Origin: an uncultured Acetatifactor sp.
GTDB lineage: Bacteria; Bacillota; Clostridia; Lachnospirales; Lachnospiraceae
NCBI GenBank assembly: GCA_934436435.1
Contig: CAKSAN010000007.1
Span: forward strand, 98,423 to 162,422
DNA: 64,000 nucleotides
Direction: 5' to 3'
In this document: in pieces, positions 28,057 through 37,109 of the stretch
How positions within the stretch are numbered: the stretch's first letter is position 1
How the letters are laid out: each line of letters begins with the position of its first letter
Notes under the pieces: generated by a model
The model's input: the letters and a program-made list of their open reading frames with translations, nothing else
Told to the model about the DNA's origin: nothing
Database searches by the model: none
Position numbers and translations under genes: made by a program

Positions 28057-28090
28057 AAGCGGCTGCTGCATCTGGCAGCGGCCGCTCTTT
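28057..28090 (+). terminator. Hairpin between mglB and mglA (attenuator)
   Basis: GCGGCTGCTGC pairs with GCAGCGGCCGC around a 5-base loop, then TCTTT. The weak T-run suggests partial termination or 3'-end protection, which would keep binding-protein mRNA in excess over the transporter mRNA. Confidence 0.6.
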
Positions 28091-28108
28091 ATGTATAGGA
28101 GGATGCGT

Positions 28109-29608
28109 ATGGGACAGGAAGTATTACTTCAGATGACAGACATATGCAAGGAATTCCCCGGCGTAAAGGCACTGGATCATGTATCCCTTACCGTAAAAAA
28201 AGGAACGGTACACGCGCTCATGGGAGAGAACGGCGCCGGTAAATCCACCTTAATGAAGTGTCTGTTCGGCATCTACAGTAAGGATGCAGGCAAGATCGAA
28301 CTGGAAGGCAAGGAAGTCAATTTTAAAAATTCCAGAGAAGCACTGAATAATGGAGTGGCCATGGTTCATCAGGAACTGAACCAGGCACTGAAAAGAAATG
28401 TCATGGATAATATCTGGCTGGGCCGTTATCCCATGACAGCAGGTATTATGGTCAACGAGCATAAAATGCTGGAAGACACCAACAAGATTTTTGAAGAACT
28501 GGGGATCGCAGTAGACCCCAAGAGAATTATGAGTACGATGCCGGTATCACAAAGGCAGATGGTTGAGATCGCCAAGGCGGTATCCTATAACAGTAAGATC
28601 ATTGTATTCGACGAACCTACTTCATCCCTGACGGAAGAAGAAGTGGAGCATCTGTTCAAGATCATCAACATGCTTCGGGACAGAGGATGCGGTATTATCT
28701 ATATTTCTCATAAGATGGCGGAGATTCTGCGGATCGCAGATGAAGTCACCGTCATGCGTGACGGTACCTGGATCGCAACGGAGCCTGCACAGAACCTGAC
28801 CACGGACAAAATCATCCGGCTGATGGTAGGCCGGGAACTGACCAACCAGTTCCCGCCCAAGACAAATAAGCCCGGAGAGGTGGCGTTGGAGGTAGAACAC
28901 TTAAGCGCAAGATATTCCTTATTACAGGATGTGTCCTTTAAGGCACGAAAAGGTGAGATCGTAGGGCTGGCCGGATTGGACGGCAGCGGCAGAACGGAGA
29001 CACTGGAGAATATCTTCGGTGTGGCCACCAGAAAAGACGGTGTGATCAAACTGGATGGCAAAGAGGTCAGAAACCGCAATGCCAGAGAATCCATTAAAAA
29101 CGGTTTTGCACTTCTGACGGAGGAACGTCGTGCCACCGGTATCTTCGGAATTCTGAATATCCGGGAGAACACTGTGATCTCCAGTCTGAAGAAACATAAA
29201 AAAGCAGGATTTTATCTGAGTGATAAATCCATGGAGAAGGACACTGCATGGGCCATTGATGCCATGCATATCAAGACTCCTTCCCAGAAAACAAAGATCC
29301 GGTCGCTGTCCGGTGGTAACCAGCAGAAGGTTATCCTCGGCAGATGGCTTCTCACAGAGCCGGAGGTGCTGATGCTGGATGAGCCTACCAGAGGTATCGA
29401 CGTAGGTGCAAAATATGAGATCTACCAGCTGATCATCGATCTGGCCAACAAGGGCAAAGTTGTCCTGATGGTATCTTCGGAGATGCCGGAGCTTTTAGGC
29501 GTATGTGACAGAATTCTGGTCATGAGCGGCGGTAAGCTGGCAGGAGAAGTAGATGCCAAAAATACGACACAGGAAGAGATCATGTCTCTTGCTGCAAAAT
29601 ATGTATAG
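28109..29608 (+). CDS. mglA: Sugar ABC transporter ATP-binding protein (two ABC domains)
   Basis: 499 residues. The first ABC domain has Walker [13 protein letters not shown] and the signature-region [29 protein letters not shown]. The second has the diverged P-loop GLDGSGRTE and [40 protein letters not shown], typical of MglA/RbsA. ATG 28109 is chosen because AGGAGG lies at 28097-28102, after the in-frame upstream ATG 28091. Confidence 0.94.
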   Translation: MGQEVLLQMTDICKEFPGVKALDHVSLTVKKGTVHALMGENGAGKSTLMKCLFGIYSKDAGKIELEGKEVNFKNSREALNNGVAMVHQELNQALKRNVMDNIWLGRYPMTAGIMVNEHKMLEDTNKIFEELGIAVDPKRIMSTMPVSQRQMVEIAKAVSYNSKIIVFDEPTSSLTEEEVEHLFKIINMLRDRGCGIIYISHKMAEILRIADEVTVMRDGTWIATEPAQNLTTDKIIRLMVGRELTNQFPPKTNKPGEVALEVEHLSARYSLLQDVSFKARKGEIVGLAGLDGSGRTETLENIFGVATRKDGVIKLDGKEVRNRNARESIKNGFALLTEERRATGIFGILNIRENTVISSLKKHKKAGFYLSDKSMEKDTAWAIDAMHIKTPSQKTKIRSLSGGNQQKVILGRWLLTEPEVLMLDEPTRGIDVGAKYEIYQLIIDLANKGKVVLMVSSEMPELLGVCDRILVMSGGKLAGEVDAKNTTQEEIMSLAAKYV

Positions 29609-29620
29609 GAGGATATGCGT

Positions 29621-30724
29621 ATGAATCCCGGCAAAGCAATTCAGAATAAAATTAACGGTGTAAAGCAAAATTTTGCAGACTACAAGAAGCTGGACAGCAG
29701 AGACAAGAAGACCTACTGGAAGGAATTTTTCCTTAACAATGCTTTATACATCCTGCTGATCGTAGCAATCATTTACACTTACATCCAGAACTCCAATTTC
29801 CTGTCGGCGGCTTCCATTGTCAACATTATCAGCCTGTCCGCAGCGAACCTTCCCATTGCCTGTGGTATTGCAGGATGTATCGTATTGACCGGTACCGACC
29901 TGTCCGCAGGACGTGTAGTGGGACTGACCGCATGTATCACGGCCTCCCTGATGCAGTCCGTGACTTATGCCACCAAGATGTTCCCGGATCTTCCGGTGCT
30001 TCCGATCCCGCTGGTGATCCTGATCGTGCTGATCGTCGGTGGTCTGGTAGGATGGGTCAATGGTTTCTTCGTAGCGAAGTTCCAGTTACATCCCTTTATC
30101 GTAACCCTGGCTACCCAGTTGATCGTATACGGCTTACTGCTGATGTACATCATGATCAACGGCAATAACGGACAGCCTCTGTCCGGTCTGGACCAGCACT
30201 TCAACGACGTGGTAAAGGGCAGTGTGATCTCCTTCAACGCCGGTGGTGCCAGAATTGCCATTCCCAACTATGTATGGCTGGCAGCCCTGATCGTTATTAT
30301 CATGTGGTTCATCTGGAACAAGACCACCTTCGGTAAGAACATGTTCGCCGTAGGCTCCAACCCGGAAGCTGCAAAGGTATCCGGTGTTAACGTAATGAGA
30401 ACCACCATTTTAGTACATACACTGGCAGGTGCCATGTACGGACTGACCGGTTTTATCGAGTCTTCCCGTATCGGTTCCAACACTGCCAATACCGGATTGA
30501 ACTACGAGTGTGATGCCATTGCTGCCTGCGTTATCGGAGGTGTCTCCTTCGTAGGTGGTACCGGTAAGATCAGTGGTGTGGTACTTGGTGTATTCCTCTT
30601 AAGAATCATCTTCGTAGCACTGAACTTCCTGTCCATCAACATGAACATGCAGTATGTGATCAAGGGTCTCATTATTCTGGTTGCCTGTGCAATCGATATG
30701 AGAAAGTACCTGGTAAGAAAGTAA
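29621..30724 (+). CDS. mglC: Galactose/glucose-type ABC transporter permease
   Basis: 367 residues with about ten hydrophobic segments, BPD_transp_2 family. ISLSAANLPIACGIAGCIVLTGTDLSAGRVVGLTA and IAACVIGGVSFVGGTGKISGVVLGVF are typical of MglC/RbsC. ATG 29621 follows AGGAGG (29607-29612) by eight bases. It forms an operon with mglB and mglA. Confidence 0.93.
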   Translation: MNPGKAIQNKINGVKQNFADYKKLDSRDKKTYWKEFFLNNALYILLIVAIIYTYIQNSNFLSAASIVNIISLSAANLPIACGIAGCIVLTGTDLSAGRVVGLTACITASLMQSVTYATKMFPDLPVLPIPLVILIVLIVGGLVGWVNGFFVAKFQLHPFIVTLATQLIVYGLLLMYIMINGNNGQPLSGLDQHFNDVVKGSVISFNAGGARIAIPNYVWLAALIVIIMWFIWNKTTFGKNMFAVGSNPEAAKVSGVNVMRTTILVHTLAGAMYGLTGFIESSRIGSNTANTGLNYECDAIAACVIGGVSFVGGTGKISGVVLGVFLLRIIFVALNFLSINMNMQYVIKGLIILVACAIDMRKYLVRK

Positions 30725-30938
30725 TGACATAACCCTTTCAGGAAAATAATACGCGCAGATAACACATGTAAAAAGAAATTTCGGAAAATTCATGTGACTG
30801 CAATTTCGAGATTGCGCGGCATAAAGTGCTGCGGCACATGGGAATTGTATATGAAAAGTCAGAAAATGCGCCGGATACCAGGTGTCCGGTGCATTTCCGG
30901 TATCAGGACACAGTAAAGCAGGAAAGCGAAGGAAAACT

Positions 30939-31601
30939 ATGAATCAGGAACAAGTGACAACAGAGAATACAGAAGAAAAGGCAGCAGAAGTCACCACATC
31001 GTCAGAAATGGCGGGACAGACGCAGGAGCCGGTCCGTCCGAAGGGAAAATGGTTCGGCCGCGGCATCTACGGAAGTAAGGATGTCCCCATCCGCATTCTG
31101 GACGGGCTGATCGGTGTTCTGATCGTGGTGATCGTGGGAATGATCATTTTCTTCGCGGTACGCGGAGGATTCAACATTGTGTATGATACGGACGGCGGAA
31201 GTGAAGTGGCAGCCCGGAAGGTGCGCTACGGCGAATTCCTTACAGAGCCCGAGACACCCTACAAGCCCGGCTACACCTTTGACGGGTGGTATACGGAAAA
31301 AGAGGGAGAGACAGCACCATGGTATTTTCAGTCGGAGAAAGTCACCGGTGACATGACCCTGACCGCCCACTGGGTTCCCGCACAGTTCACCGTGAAATTC
31401 GACTATGACGGTGGCACTGACACCGACGGTTCTGTCACAGAGTCGAAACAGGTGACCTTCGGTGAGATCTATGGGGAACTCCCCACCCCGGTAAAAGAGG
31501 GCAGTACCTTCGCCGGATGGGAGTACAGCGGTCAGATCATCACACAAGACACCGTCGTCCAGATGACCGGAGAGCATGTCCTGACTGCCATATGGAACTA
31601 A
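30939..31601 (+). CDS. Membrane protein with InlB-type (Listeria-Bacteroides) repeats
   Basis: 220 residues from ATG 30939. An acidic, Thr/Glu-rich cytosolic leader is followed by one membrane segment (LDGLIGVLIVVIVGMIIFFAV) and two beta-rich InlB_B-type repeats: VYDTDGGS...YGEFLTEPETPYKPGYTFDGWY...LTAHW and KFDYDGGTD...YGELPTPVKEGSTFAGWEY...LTAIWN. Such repeats are common in surface proteins. No LPxTG anchor is seen. Between mglC and this gene (30725-30938) only short GC-rich hairpins are seen (for example 30865-30891). Function unknown. Confidence 0.75.
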   Translation: MNQEQVTTENTEEKAAEVTTSSEMAGQTQEPVRPKGKWFGRGIYGSKDVPIRILDGLIGVLIVVIVGMIIFFAVRGGFNIVYDTDGGSEVAARKVRYGEFLTEPETPYKPGYTFDGWYTEKEGETAPWYFQSEKVTGDMTLTAHWVPAQFTVKFDYDGGTDTDGSVTESKQVTFGEIYGELPTPVKEGSTFAGWEYSGQIITQDTVVQMTGEHVLTAIWN

Positions 31602-31616
31602 TTGTTTTTTAAATAC

Positions 31617-31659
31617 AAAAAGACCTCCATTTACCGCCTGCAGTAAATGGAGGTCTTTT
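31617..31659. terminator. Bidirectional terminator
   Basis: AAAAGACCTCCATTTAC pairs perfectly with GTAAATGGAGGTCTTTT around an 8-base loop. The A- and T-runs on either side let it serve both convergent genes, the repeat protein and typA. Confidence 0.92.
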
Positions 31660-31669
31660 ACATATCTTC

Positions 31670-33508
31670 TTAAGCCTTCTTATTGATCATGGCACGTTTT
31701 CTCATGGTCGGATCCAGGATCTTCTTACGGATACGCAGATTGGTAGGGGTTACCTCCAACAGCTCGTCAGTATCGATGAAGTCCAGAGCCTGCTCCAGAG
31801 ACAGGATCTTGGGCGGTGTCAGACGCAGAGCTTCGTCGGCACTGGAGGAACGGGTGTTGGTCAGCTGCTTTTTCTTGCAGACATTGATCTCGATATCCTC
31901 ACTGCGTCCGGTCTGACCGATGACCATACCGGAGTATACCTTTTCACCGGGTCCAATGAAGAGAGTACCGCGCTCCTGTGCATTGTACAGACCGTAGGTG
32001 ATGGCTTCACCGGCTTCAAATGCGATGAGGGAACCCATCTTACGATACTGGATATCTCCCTTGTAAGGGCCGTAGTCATCGAATACCGTGTTCAGGATAC
32101 CGTTTCCCTTGGTATCGGTCATGAACTCACCGCGGTAACCGATCAGTCCTCTTGCGGGGATGGAAAACTCCAGACGGGTGTAAGTACCGCCGGAGATGGA
32201 ACCCATGTTGCGAAGTTCCCCCTTTCTCTGCCCCAGCTTTTCGATGACAGCACCGGCAAACTCATTGGGAACATCGATGTAAGCTAACTCCATAGGCTCT
32301 AACTTCTTGCCGTTCTCATCAGTATGATACAGAACCTCTGCCTTACTTACAGCGAACTCAAAGCCTTCACGACGCATGTTCTCGATCAGTACGGACAGAT
32401 GCAGCTCGCCACGGCCGGATACCTTGAAACGGTCAGCGGATTCGGTCTCTTCCACACGTAAGGAGACGTCGGTATTCAACTCGCGGAACAATCTGTCACG
32501 CAGGTGACGGCTGGTGACAAATTTACCCTCCTGACCGGCCAGAGGAGAATCATTTACCATGAACTGCATGGCGATGGTGGGCTCGCTGATCTTCTGGAAA
32601 GGAATGGGGGCCACATTTTCGGGAGAGCAGAGAGTGTCGCCGATGTGGATCTCGTTGATACCGGAGATCGCAACGATGGAACCGATGCCTGCTTCCTTGA
32701 CTTCCACTTTATTCAGACCGTCAAACTCGTACAGCTTGCTGACCTTGGTCTTGATGATTTTGTCGGGATCGTGGTGGTTACAGATGACCACATCCTGATT
32801 CACACGGATGGTACCGTTGTCTACCTTACCGACACCGATACGGCCTACATATTCATTGTAATCAATGGTACTGATCAGTACCTGGGTAGCTGCATCCGGA
32901 TCTCCTTCGGGAGCGGGGATGTAGTTCAGGATCGTCTCAAACAGAGGCTCCATATCGGTACCCATCTCGTCGGCATCCAGAGAAGCGATACCGGCTTTGG
33001 CGGAAGCGTATACGAAAGGACAATCCAGCTGGGAATCATCCGCATCCAACTCTAAGAACAGCTCCAGTACTTCGTCTACGACCTCATCGGGTCTTGCTTC
33101 GGGACGGTCGATCTTATTGATACATACGATAACGGGAAGCTTTAATTCCAGTGCCTTGCGAAGCACGAATTTGGTCTGGGGCATGGCACCCTCGAAAGCA
33201 TCCACCACCAGGATAACACCGTTAACCATTTTCAGGACACGCTCTACCTCGCCGCCGAAGTCTGCATGGCCCGGAGTGTCGATGATGTTGATCTTGGTAC
33301 CCTTATACATAACAGCAGTGTTCTTGGACAGAATGGTGATACCACGCTCACGCTCGATATCGTTGGAGTCCATAACACGCTCGGCAACTTCCTGATTCTC
33401 ACGGAATACACCGCTTTGTTTTAACAGCTCATCCACCAGAGTGGTTTTACCGTGGTCTACATGAGCAATGATTGCAACGTTTCTGACATCTTCTCTTTTT
33501 TGTCTCAT
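31670..33508 (-). CDS. typA: Ribosome-associated GTPase TypA/BipA
   Basis: 612 residues, full length. [23 protein letters not shown] (P-loop), the switch I segment ending [27 protein letters not shown] (switch II), [16 protein letters not shown] and the BipA-specific C-terminus ([48 protein letters not shown]) identify it. It acts on ribosome assembly and stress adaptation. It is transcribed towards the InlB-repeat gene. Confidence 0.97.
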   Translation of the reverse strand: MRQKREDVRNVAIIAHVDHGKTTLVDELLKQSGVFRENQEVAERVMDSNDIERERGITILSKNTAVMYKGTKINIIDTPGHADFGGEVERVLKMVNGVILVVDAFEGAMPQTKFVLRKALELKLPVIVCINKIDRPEARPDEVVDEVLELFLELDADDSQLDCPFVYASAKAGIASLDADEMGTDMEPLFETILNYIPAPEGDPDAATQVLISTIDYNEYVGRIGVGKVDNGTIRVNQDVVICNHHDPDKIIKTKVSKLYEFDGLNKVEVKEAGIGSIVAISGINEIHIGDTLCSPENVAPIPFQKISEPTIAMQFMVNDSPLAGQEGKFVTSRHLRDRLFRELNTDVSLRVEETESADRFKVSGRGELHLSVLIENMRREGFEFAVSKAEVLYHTDENGKKLEPMELAYIDVPNEFAGAVIEKLGQRKGELRNMGSISGGTYTRLEFSIPARGLIGYRGEFMTDTKGNGILNTVFDDYGPYKGDIQYRKMGSLIAFEAGEAITYGLYNAQERGTLFIGPGEKVYSGMVIGQTGRSEDIEINVCKKKQLTNTRSSSADEALRLTPPKILSLEQALDFIDTDELLEVTPTNLRIRKKILDPTMRKRAMINKKA

Positions 33509-33568
33509 AAAAATCCTTGCCTTTCTAAAAATGCGTGCAATTGATTTAACCTTTTTTCAAACTGTTTC

Positions 33569-33597
33569 AGTATAGCACTTATCATTTCCATACGCAA
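33569..33597 (-). promoter_or_regulatory. Promoter of typA
   Basis: On the minus strand: -35 TTGCGT (33597-33592), 17-bp spacer, -10 TATACT (33574-33569), about 60 bp ahead of the typA start. Confidence 0.65.
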
Positions 33598-33794
33598 GAA
33601 AAAACCGTGTAAAATCAACGTTTTTGGTGGTTTTCCATATGAAAAAGTATGCAAAAGAAATCCCTTTTGTGCGGAATTTGCCCTTTTACGCGATGGGTTT
33701 TAGTACTCAAACGGTGGATTTTAGAGTATAAATAGTAGTGCAATACATAAGGATTGTTGTAGAAGAGTCAGAAGATGTAGAAGGGAGAACAAAA

Positions 33795-34442
33795 ATGACA
33801 GATAAGGTTATTGAAAACAATCAGGTAACGGTGATGGGGGAAGTGGTAAGCGATTTTTCCTACAGCCATGAGATTTACGGGGAAGGATTCTATATGGTGG
33901 ATATCAAATGTACGAGACTGAGTGACAGCTTTGACATCATACCGGTGATGGTCTCGGAAAGACTTTTGGACGTGACGGCAAGTTATATCGGGATGCTTCT
34001 GTGTGTGAACGGACAGTTCCGTTCCTACAACCGCCATGAGGAGCGCAAGAACAGACTGGTGTTGTCTGTGTTTGCAAGAGAAGTGAAATTTATTGAGGAG
34101 ATGGAAGAGAGCTCGAAGACGAACCAGATCTATCTCGACGGATATATATGCAAGGAACCCGTATACCGCAAAACCCCTTTGGGAAGGGAAATCGCCGATC
34201 TGCTGCTGGCCGTGAACCGGCCCTACGGTAAGTCCGATTATATCCCCTGCATCTGCTGGGGACGCAATGCCCGTTATGCGGAGCACTTCAAAGTGGGAGA
34301 GCGCTGTGCCATCTGGGGCAGGATCCAGAGCCGTGAATATATGAAGAAACTGGATGAGGAACATGTGGAGAAAAGAGTGGCTTTCGAGGTGTCGGTCAGC
34401 AAGCTGGAACTGCTGGAGGAGGCACAGGAATCCATCGTATAA
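33795..34442 (+). CDS. Single-stranded DNA-binding (OB-fold) family protein
   Basis: 215 residues from ATG 33795 (GAAGGGAG site upstream). Two OB-fold-like halves are visible: residues about 8-105 (NQVTVMGEVVSDFSYSHEIYGEGFYMVDIKCTRLSD) and about 112-205 (NQIYLDGYICKEPVYRKTPLGREIADLLLAVNRPYGKSDYIPCICWGRNARYAEHFKVGERCAIWGRIQSREY). The second half has the SSB/PriB-like core. It lacks the acidic SSB tail. It is a stand-alone SSB-like protein and not the replicative SSB of the rpsF operon. Confidence 0.7.
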   Translation: MTDKVIENNQVTVMGEVVSDFSYSHEIYGEGFYMVDIKCTRLSDSFDIIPVMVSERLLDVTASYIGMLLCVNGQFRSYNRHEERKNRLVLSVFAREVKFIEEMEESSKTNQIYLDGYICKEPVYRKTPLGREIADLLLAVNRPYGKSDYIPCICWGRNARYAEHFKVGERCAIWGRIQSREYMKKLDEEHVEKRVAFEVSVSKLELLEEAQESIV

Positions 34443-34551
34443 CGACAAAAGATTGCAAAAAACTACAATGTATGGTATAAAGGAATGCATAGATATTAGC
34501 AACTGTGTATCGCTGCAGGCAGAGATACGCAGATAGACCATGAGGTGTGGA

Positions 34552-35049
34552 ATGGCAGAGGGATGCATCTATATTTATACCGGCGATGGCAGAGGCAAAT
34601 CACCGGCAGCGATCGGAAGAGCGGTACAGGCAGCAGTAGAGGGTAAGAGAGTCGTCATTATCCAGTTTTTGAAGGGAAAAGGATTGGGGGATTCGGACTT
34701 CTTACGCAGAATGGAGCCGGAGATCAAGCTGTTCCGCTTCGAAAAATCCGACGGTAATTTCATGGAATTACCGGAGGAGAAGAAGCAGGAAGAGATCCAG
34801 AATATCCGTAACGGAATCGGTTTCGCCAAGAAGGTACTGACCACGGGAGAGTGCGACCTGCTGATCCTGGACGAAGTACTGGGACTGGTGGAAAAGGATA
34901 TTATTACGGAAGACGCGCTGAAGGCATTGCTGGAATGCCGGGGAGATACGGATGTGATCCTGACGGGTATTACCCTGAATGATGAGATCTGCGTTCTGGC
35001 AGACGAAGTGTCCAAGATCGAAACGGTAAAATTCAAGGTCTGGGATTGA
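34552..35049 (+). CDS. cobO: Cob(I)alamin adenosyltransferase, CobO/CobA type
   Basis: 165 residues from ATG 34552. Nucleotide-binding loop IYTGDGRGKSPAAIGRAVQAA near the N-terminus, VVIIQFLKG, and the Walker B-like CDLLILDEVLGLVEKDIIT are typical of CobA/BtuR ATP:corrinoid adenosyltransferases. No other cobalamin genes lie nearby. The P-loop ends in KS-Pro rather than the usual KTT. The start could also be ATG 34540. Confidence 0.82.
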   Translation: MAEGCIYIYTGDGRGKSPAAIGRAVQAAVEGKRVVIIQFLKGKGLGDSDFLRRMEPEIKLFRFEKSDGNFMELPEEKKQEEIQNIRNGIGFAKKVLTTGECDLLILDEVLGLVEKDIITEDALKALLECRGDTDVILTGITLNDEICVLADEVSKIETVKFKVWD

Positions 35050-35090
35050 CAGCTAATTGGGTTGATGCTATCATAAAATATATTTAAGAA

Positions 35091-35303
35091 GATAGAGGTT
35101 GCGTTTTTCAAGAGTATTTTTTCGGAGGTAACAGGTACCGTTGAAGGAAGAAGAAAGGGGAACACGCCGAAAGATAAGGTATCCTGTATATGTTATCTTG
35201 GGCATGCGTTTAAGAAGCGTATGACTGTCATCTCGTAAGCAGATGGGGCGCTATCAAATAAGCTTGGATAATCAGCGCCGGCGCCATTGTGCGCTGGCGT
35301 TTT
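35091..35303 (+). promoter_or_regulatory. Lysine riboswitch (L box) with terminator
   Basis: The aptamer spans 35091-35255: P1 GATAG/CTATC and conserved L-box pieces AGAGGTTGCG, GAAAGGGGAAC, GCCGAAAGAT, CTTGGGCATGCG and TGACTGTCATC. The expression platform follows: terminator stem CGCCGGCGC/GCGCTGGCG (35276-35299) with TTTT. GGCGCT (35247-35252), part of the P1 3' strand, can instead pair with AGCGCC (35274-35279) of the terminator, forming an antiterminator. Lysine binding should stop dapA transcription. Confidence 0.9.
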
Positions 35304-35320
35304 GCAAATGGAGGAAGCAT

Positions 35321-36205
35321 ATGGCTATTTTTAAAGGAGCAGGCGTGGCAATCGTCACACCCATGAATGAGGACGGATCCGTCAATTATGAGAAATTCGG
35401 TGAGCTGATCGAATTCCAGATTGCAAACGGCACAGATGCCATTATCGTATGCGGTACCACAGGAGAATCATCTACCCTGACCCATGAGGAACATCTGGAC
35501 ACCATTAAATACTGTGCTGACAAGGTCGCAAAGAGGATCCCTGTAGTGGCAGGTACCGGTTCCAACTGCACCGAGACCGCGGTATATCTGTCTCAGGAAG
35601 CGGAAAAATACGGTGTGGACGGCATCCTGCTGGTAAGCCCTTACTATAACAAAGCAACCCAGAAGGGATTGTACCGTCATTTCAAGACCGTTGCGGAATC
35701 CGTGAAGGTTCCCGCCATCTTGTATAATGTTCCCAGCCGTACCGGCTGCAATATCCTGCCGGAGACCATAGTGAAGCTGTGTAAGGATGTGGAGAACATT
35801 GTAGGTGTCAAGGAAGCCAGCGGCAACATTAGCCAGATCGCTCATCTGGCAGCCATCGGTCAGGGTGTTGTGGATATTTATTCCGGCAATGATGACCAGA
35901 TCGTACCGATTCTGTCATTGGGCGGTGTCGGAGTCATCTCCGTACTTTCCAACGTAGCACCCACACAGACTCACGAGATCTGTCAGAAGTTCTTCGACGG
36001 AGATGTGGCAGGCAGCCGCCAGATGCAGCTGGATGCCATGGATCTGTGCAATGCACTGTTCTGCGAAGTGAACCCGATTCCGGTGAAGACCGCACTCAAC
36101 ATGATGGGAATGGGAGCCGGTGCATTCCGTATGCCTCTGTGCGAAATGGAAGAGGCCAATGCCAAGAGGCTTGAGAAAGCCCTGAAGGATTATGGTGTCC
36201 TGTAG
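35321..36205 (+). CDS. dapA: 4-Hydroxy-tetrahydrodipicolinate synthase
   Basis: 294 residues from ATG 35321, preceded by GGAGG at 35310-35314; longer in-frame starts would fall inside the riboswitch. GVAIVTPMNEDGSVN, CGTTGESSTLTHEEH, the active-site Tyr in ILYNVPSRTGCNI and the Schiff-base lysine (about Lys164) in VGVKEASGN are present. It condenses pyruvate with aspartate semialdehyde, the first committed step to lysine and dipicolinate. A terminator separates it from dapB. Confidence 0.97.
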   Translation: MAIFKGAGVAIVTPMNEDGSVNYEKFGELIEFQIANGTDAIIVCGTTGESSTLTHEEHLDTIKYCADKVAKRIPVVAGTGSNCTETAVYLSQEAEKYGVDGILLVSPYYNKATQKGLYRHFKTVAESVKVPAILYNVPSRTGCNILPETIVKLCKDVENIVGVKEASGNISQIAHLAAIGQGVVDIYSGNDDQIVPILSLGGVGVISVLSNVAPTQTHEICQKFFDGDVAGSRQMQLDAMDLCNALFCEVNPIPVKTALNMMGMGAGAFRMPLCEMEEANAKRLEKALKDYGVL

Positions 36206-36232
36206 GCTGGATATAGAGATCAAGAGAGGAAG

Positions 36233-36275
36233 AATCCCGTCTGTGAAAATTTTGTCATGGACGGGATCTTTTAAT
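36233..36275 (+). terminator. Terminator after dapA
   Basis: ATCCCGTC (36234-36241) pairs with GACGGGAT (36260-36267) across an 18-base loop, followed by CTTTTAATT. Confidence 0.75.
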
Positions 36276-36329
36276 TAGATAATTTTAGATAATTAAGTAA
36301 AAATGTATTACAGATAGGAGAGAAGAAAA

Positions 36330-37094
36330 ATGGTAAAAGTAATCATGCATGGATGTAACGGTAAAATGGGACAGGTGATCAGCGGACTGATCGCAGCGGA
36401 TCCGGATATCGAGCTGGCAGCGGGAATTGATGCCAGAGACGATGGACACAATCCCTATCCCGTATTCACGGATATTACCGAATGTGATGTGGCAGCAGAC
36501 TGCATTATTGATTTCTCCGCAGCAGTGGCAGTGGACAAGCTGCTGGATTACTGCGTGGAAAAAAAGGTTCCCTGCGTACTGTGCACCACCGGTCTGTCCG
36601 AGGCACAGCTTGCAAAAGTGGACGAAGCCGCAAAGCAGGTGGCTATCTTAAAATCCGCCAATATGTCCTTAGGCATCAACCTGATGTTAAAGCTTTTGAA
36701 AGAAGCAGCCGGAGTACTGGCCAACGCAGGCTTCGATATGGAGATCGTGGAGAAGCACCACAATCTGAAGCTGGATGCTCCCAGCGGTACCGCACTGGCA
36801 CTGGCAGATTCCATCAATGAGGAATTTAACGGTGAATACGAATACGTCTACGACCGCAGCACCCGCAGAGAGCAGAGACCGAAAAAAGAGATCGGCATCA
36901 GTTCTGTCAGAGGCGGCACCATCGTCGGTGACCACGATGTGATCTTTGCCGGAGCCGACGAAGTGGTTACGTTCTCCCACACCGCATACTCCAAGGCCGT
37001 CTTCGGCAAAGGCGCCGTACAGGCAGCCAAGTTCCTGGCAGGCAAGCCCGCCGGAATGTACAACATGTCTGATGTCATTGATGCAGCGATGTAA
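36330..37094 (+). CDS. dapB: 4-Hydroxy-tetrahydrodipicolinate reductase
   Basis: 254 residues. The N-terminal nucleotide-binding HGCNGKMGQVISGLI, CVLCTTGLSEAQL, and the substrate-binding motif VEKHHNLKLDAPSGTAL identify DapB, the next lysine-pathway enzyme after DapA. It has its own AGGAGAGAAG site and lies beyond the dapA terminator, so it may be transcribed partly apart from the riboswitch-controlled gene. Confidence 0.96.
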   Translation: MVKVIMHGCNGKMGQVISGLIAADPDIELAAGIDARDDGHNPYPVFTDITECDVAADCIIDFSAAVAVDKLLDYCVEKKVPCVLCTTGLSEAQLAKVDEAAKQVAILKSANMSLGINLMLKLLKEAAGVLANAGFDMEIVEKHHNLKLDAPSGTALALADSINEEFNGEYEYVYDRSTRREQRPKKEIGISSVRGGTIVGDHDVIFAGADEVVTFSHTAYSKAVFGKGAVQAAKFLAGKPAGMYNMSDVIDAAM

Positions 37095-37109
37095 AGAAAG
37101 GCGAACTTC

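Noticed and set aside
32504..33055. A 183-codon frame on the plus strand
   Set aside because: It is the reverse of typA, which has full GTPase motifs.
33768..34568. A 266-codon frame on the minus strand
   Set aside because: It is opposite the SSB-like gene and lacks a ribosome site and any protein motif.
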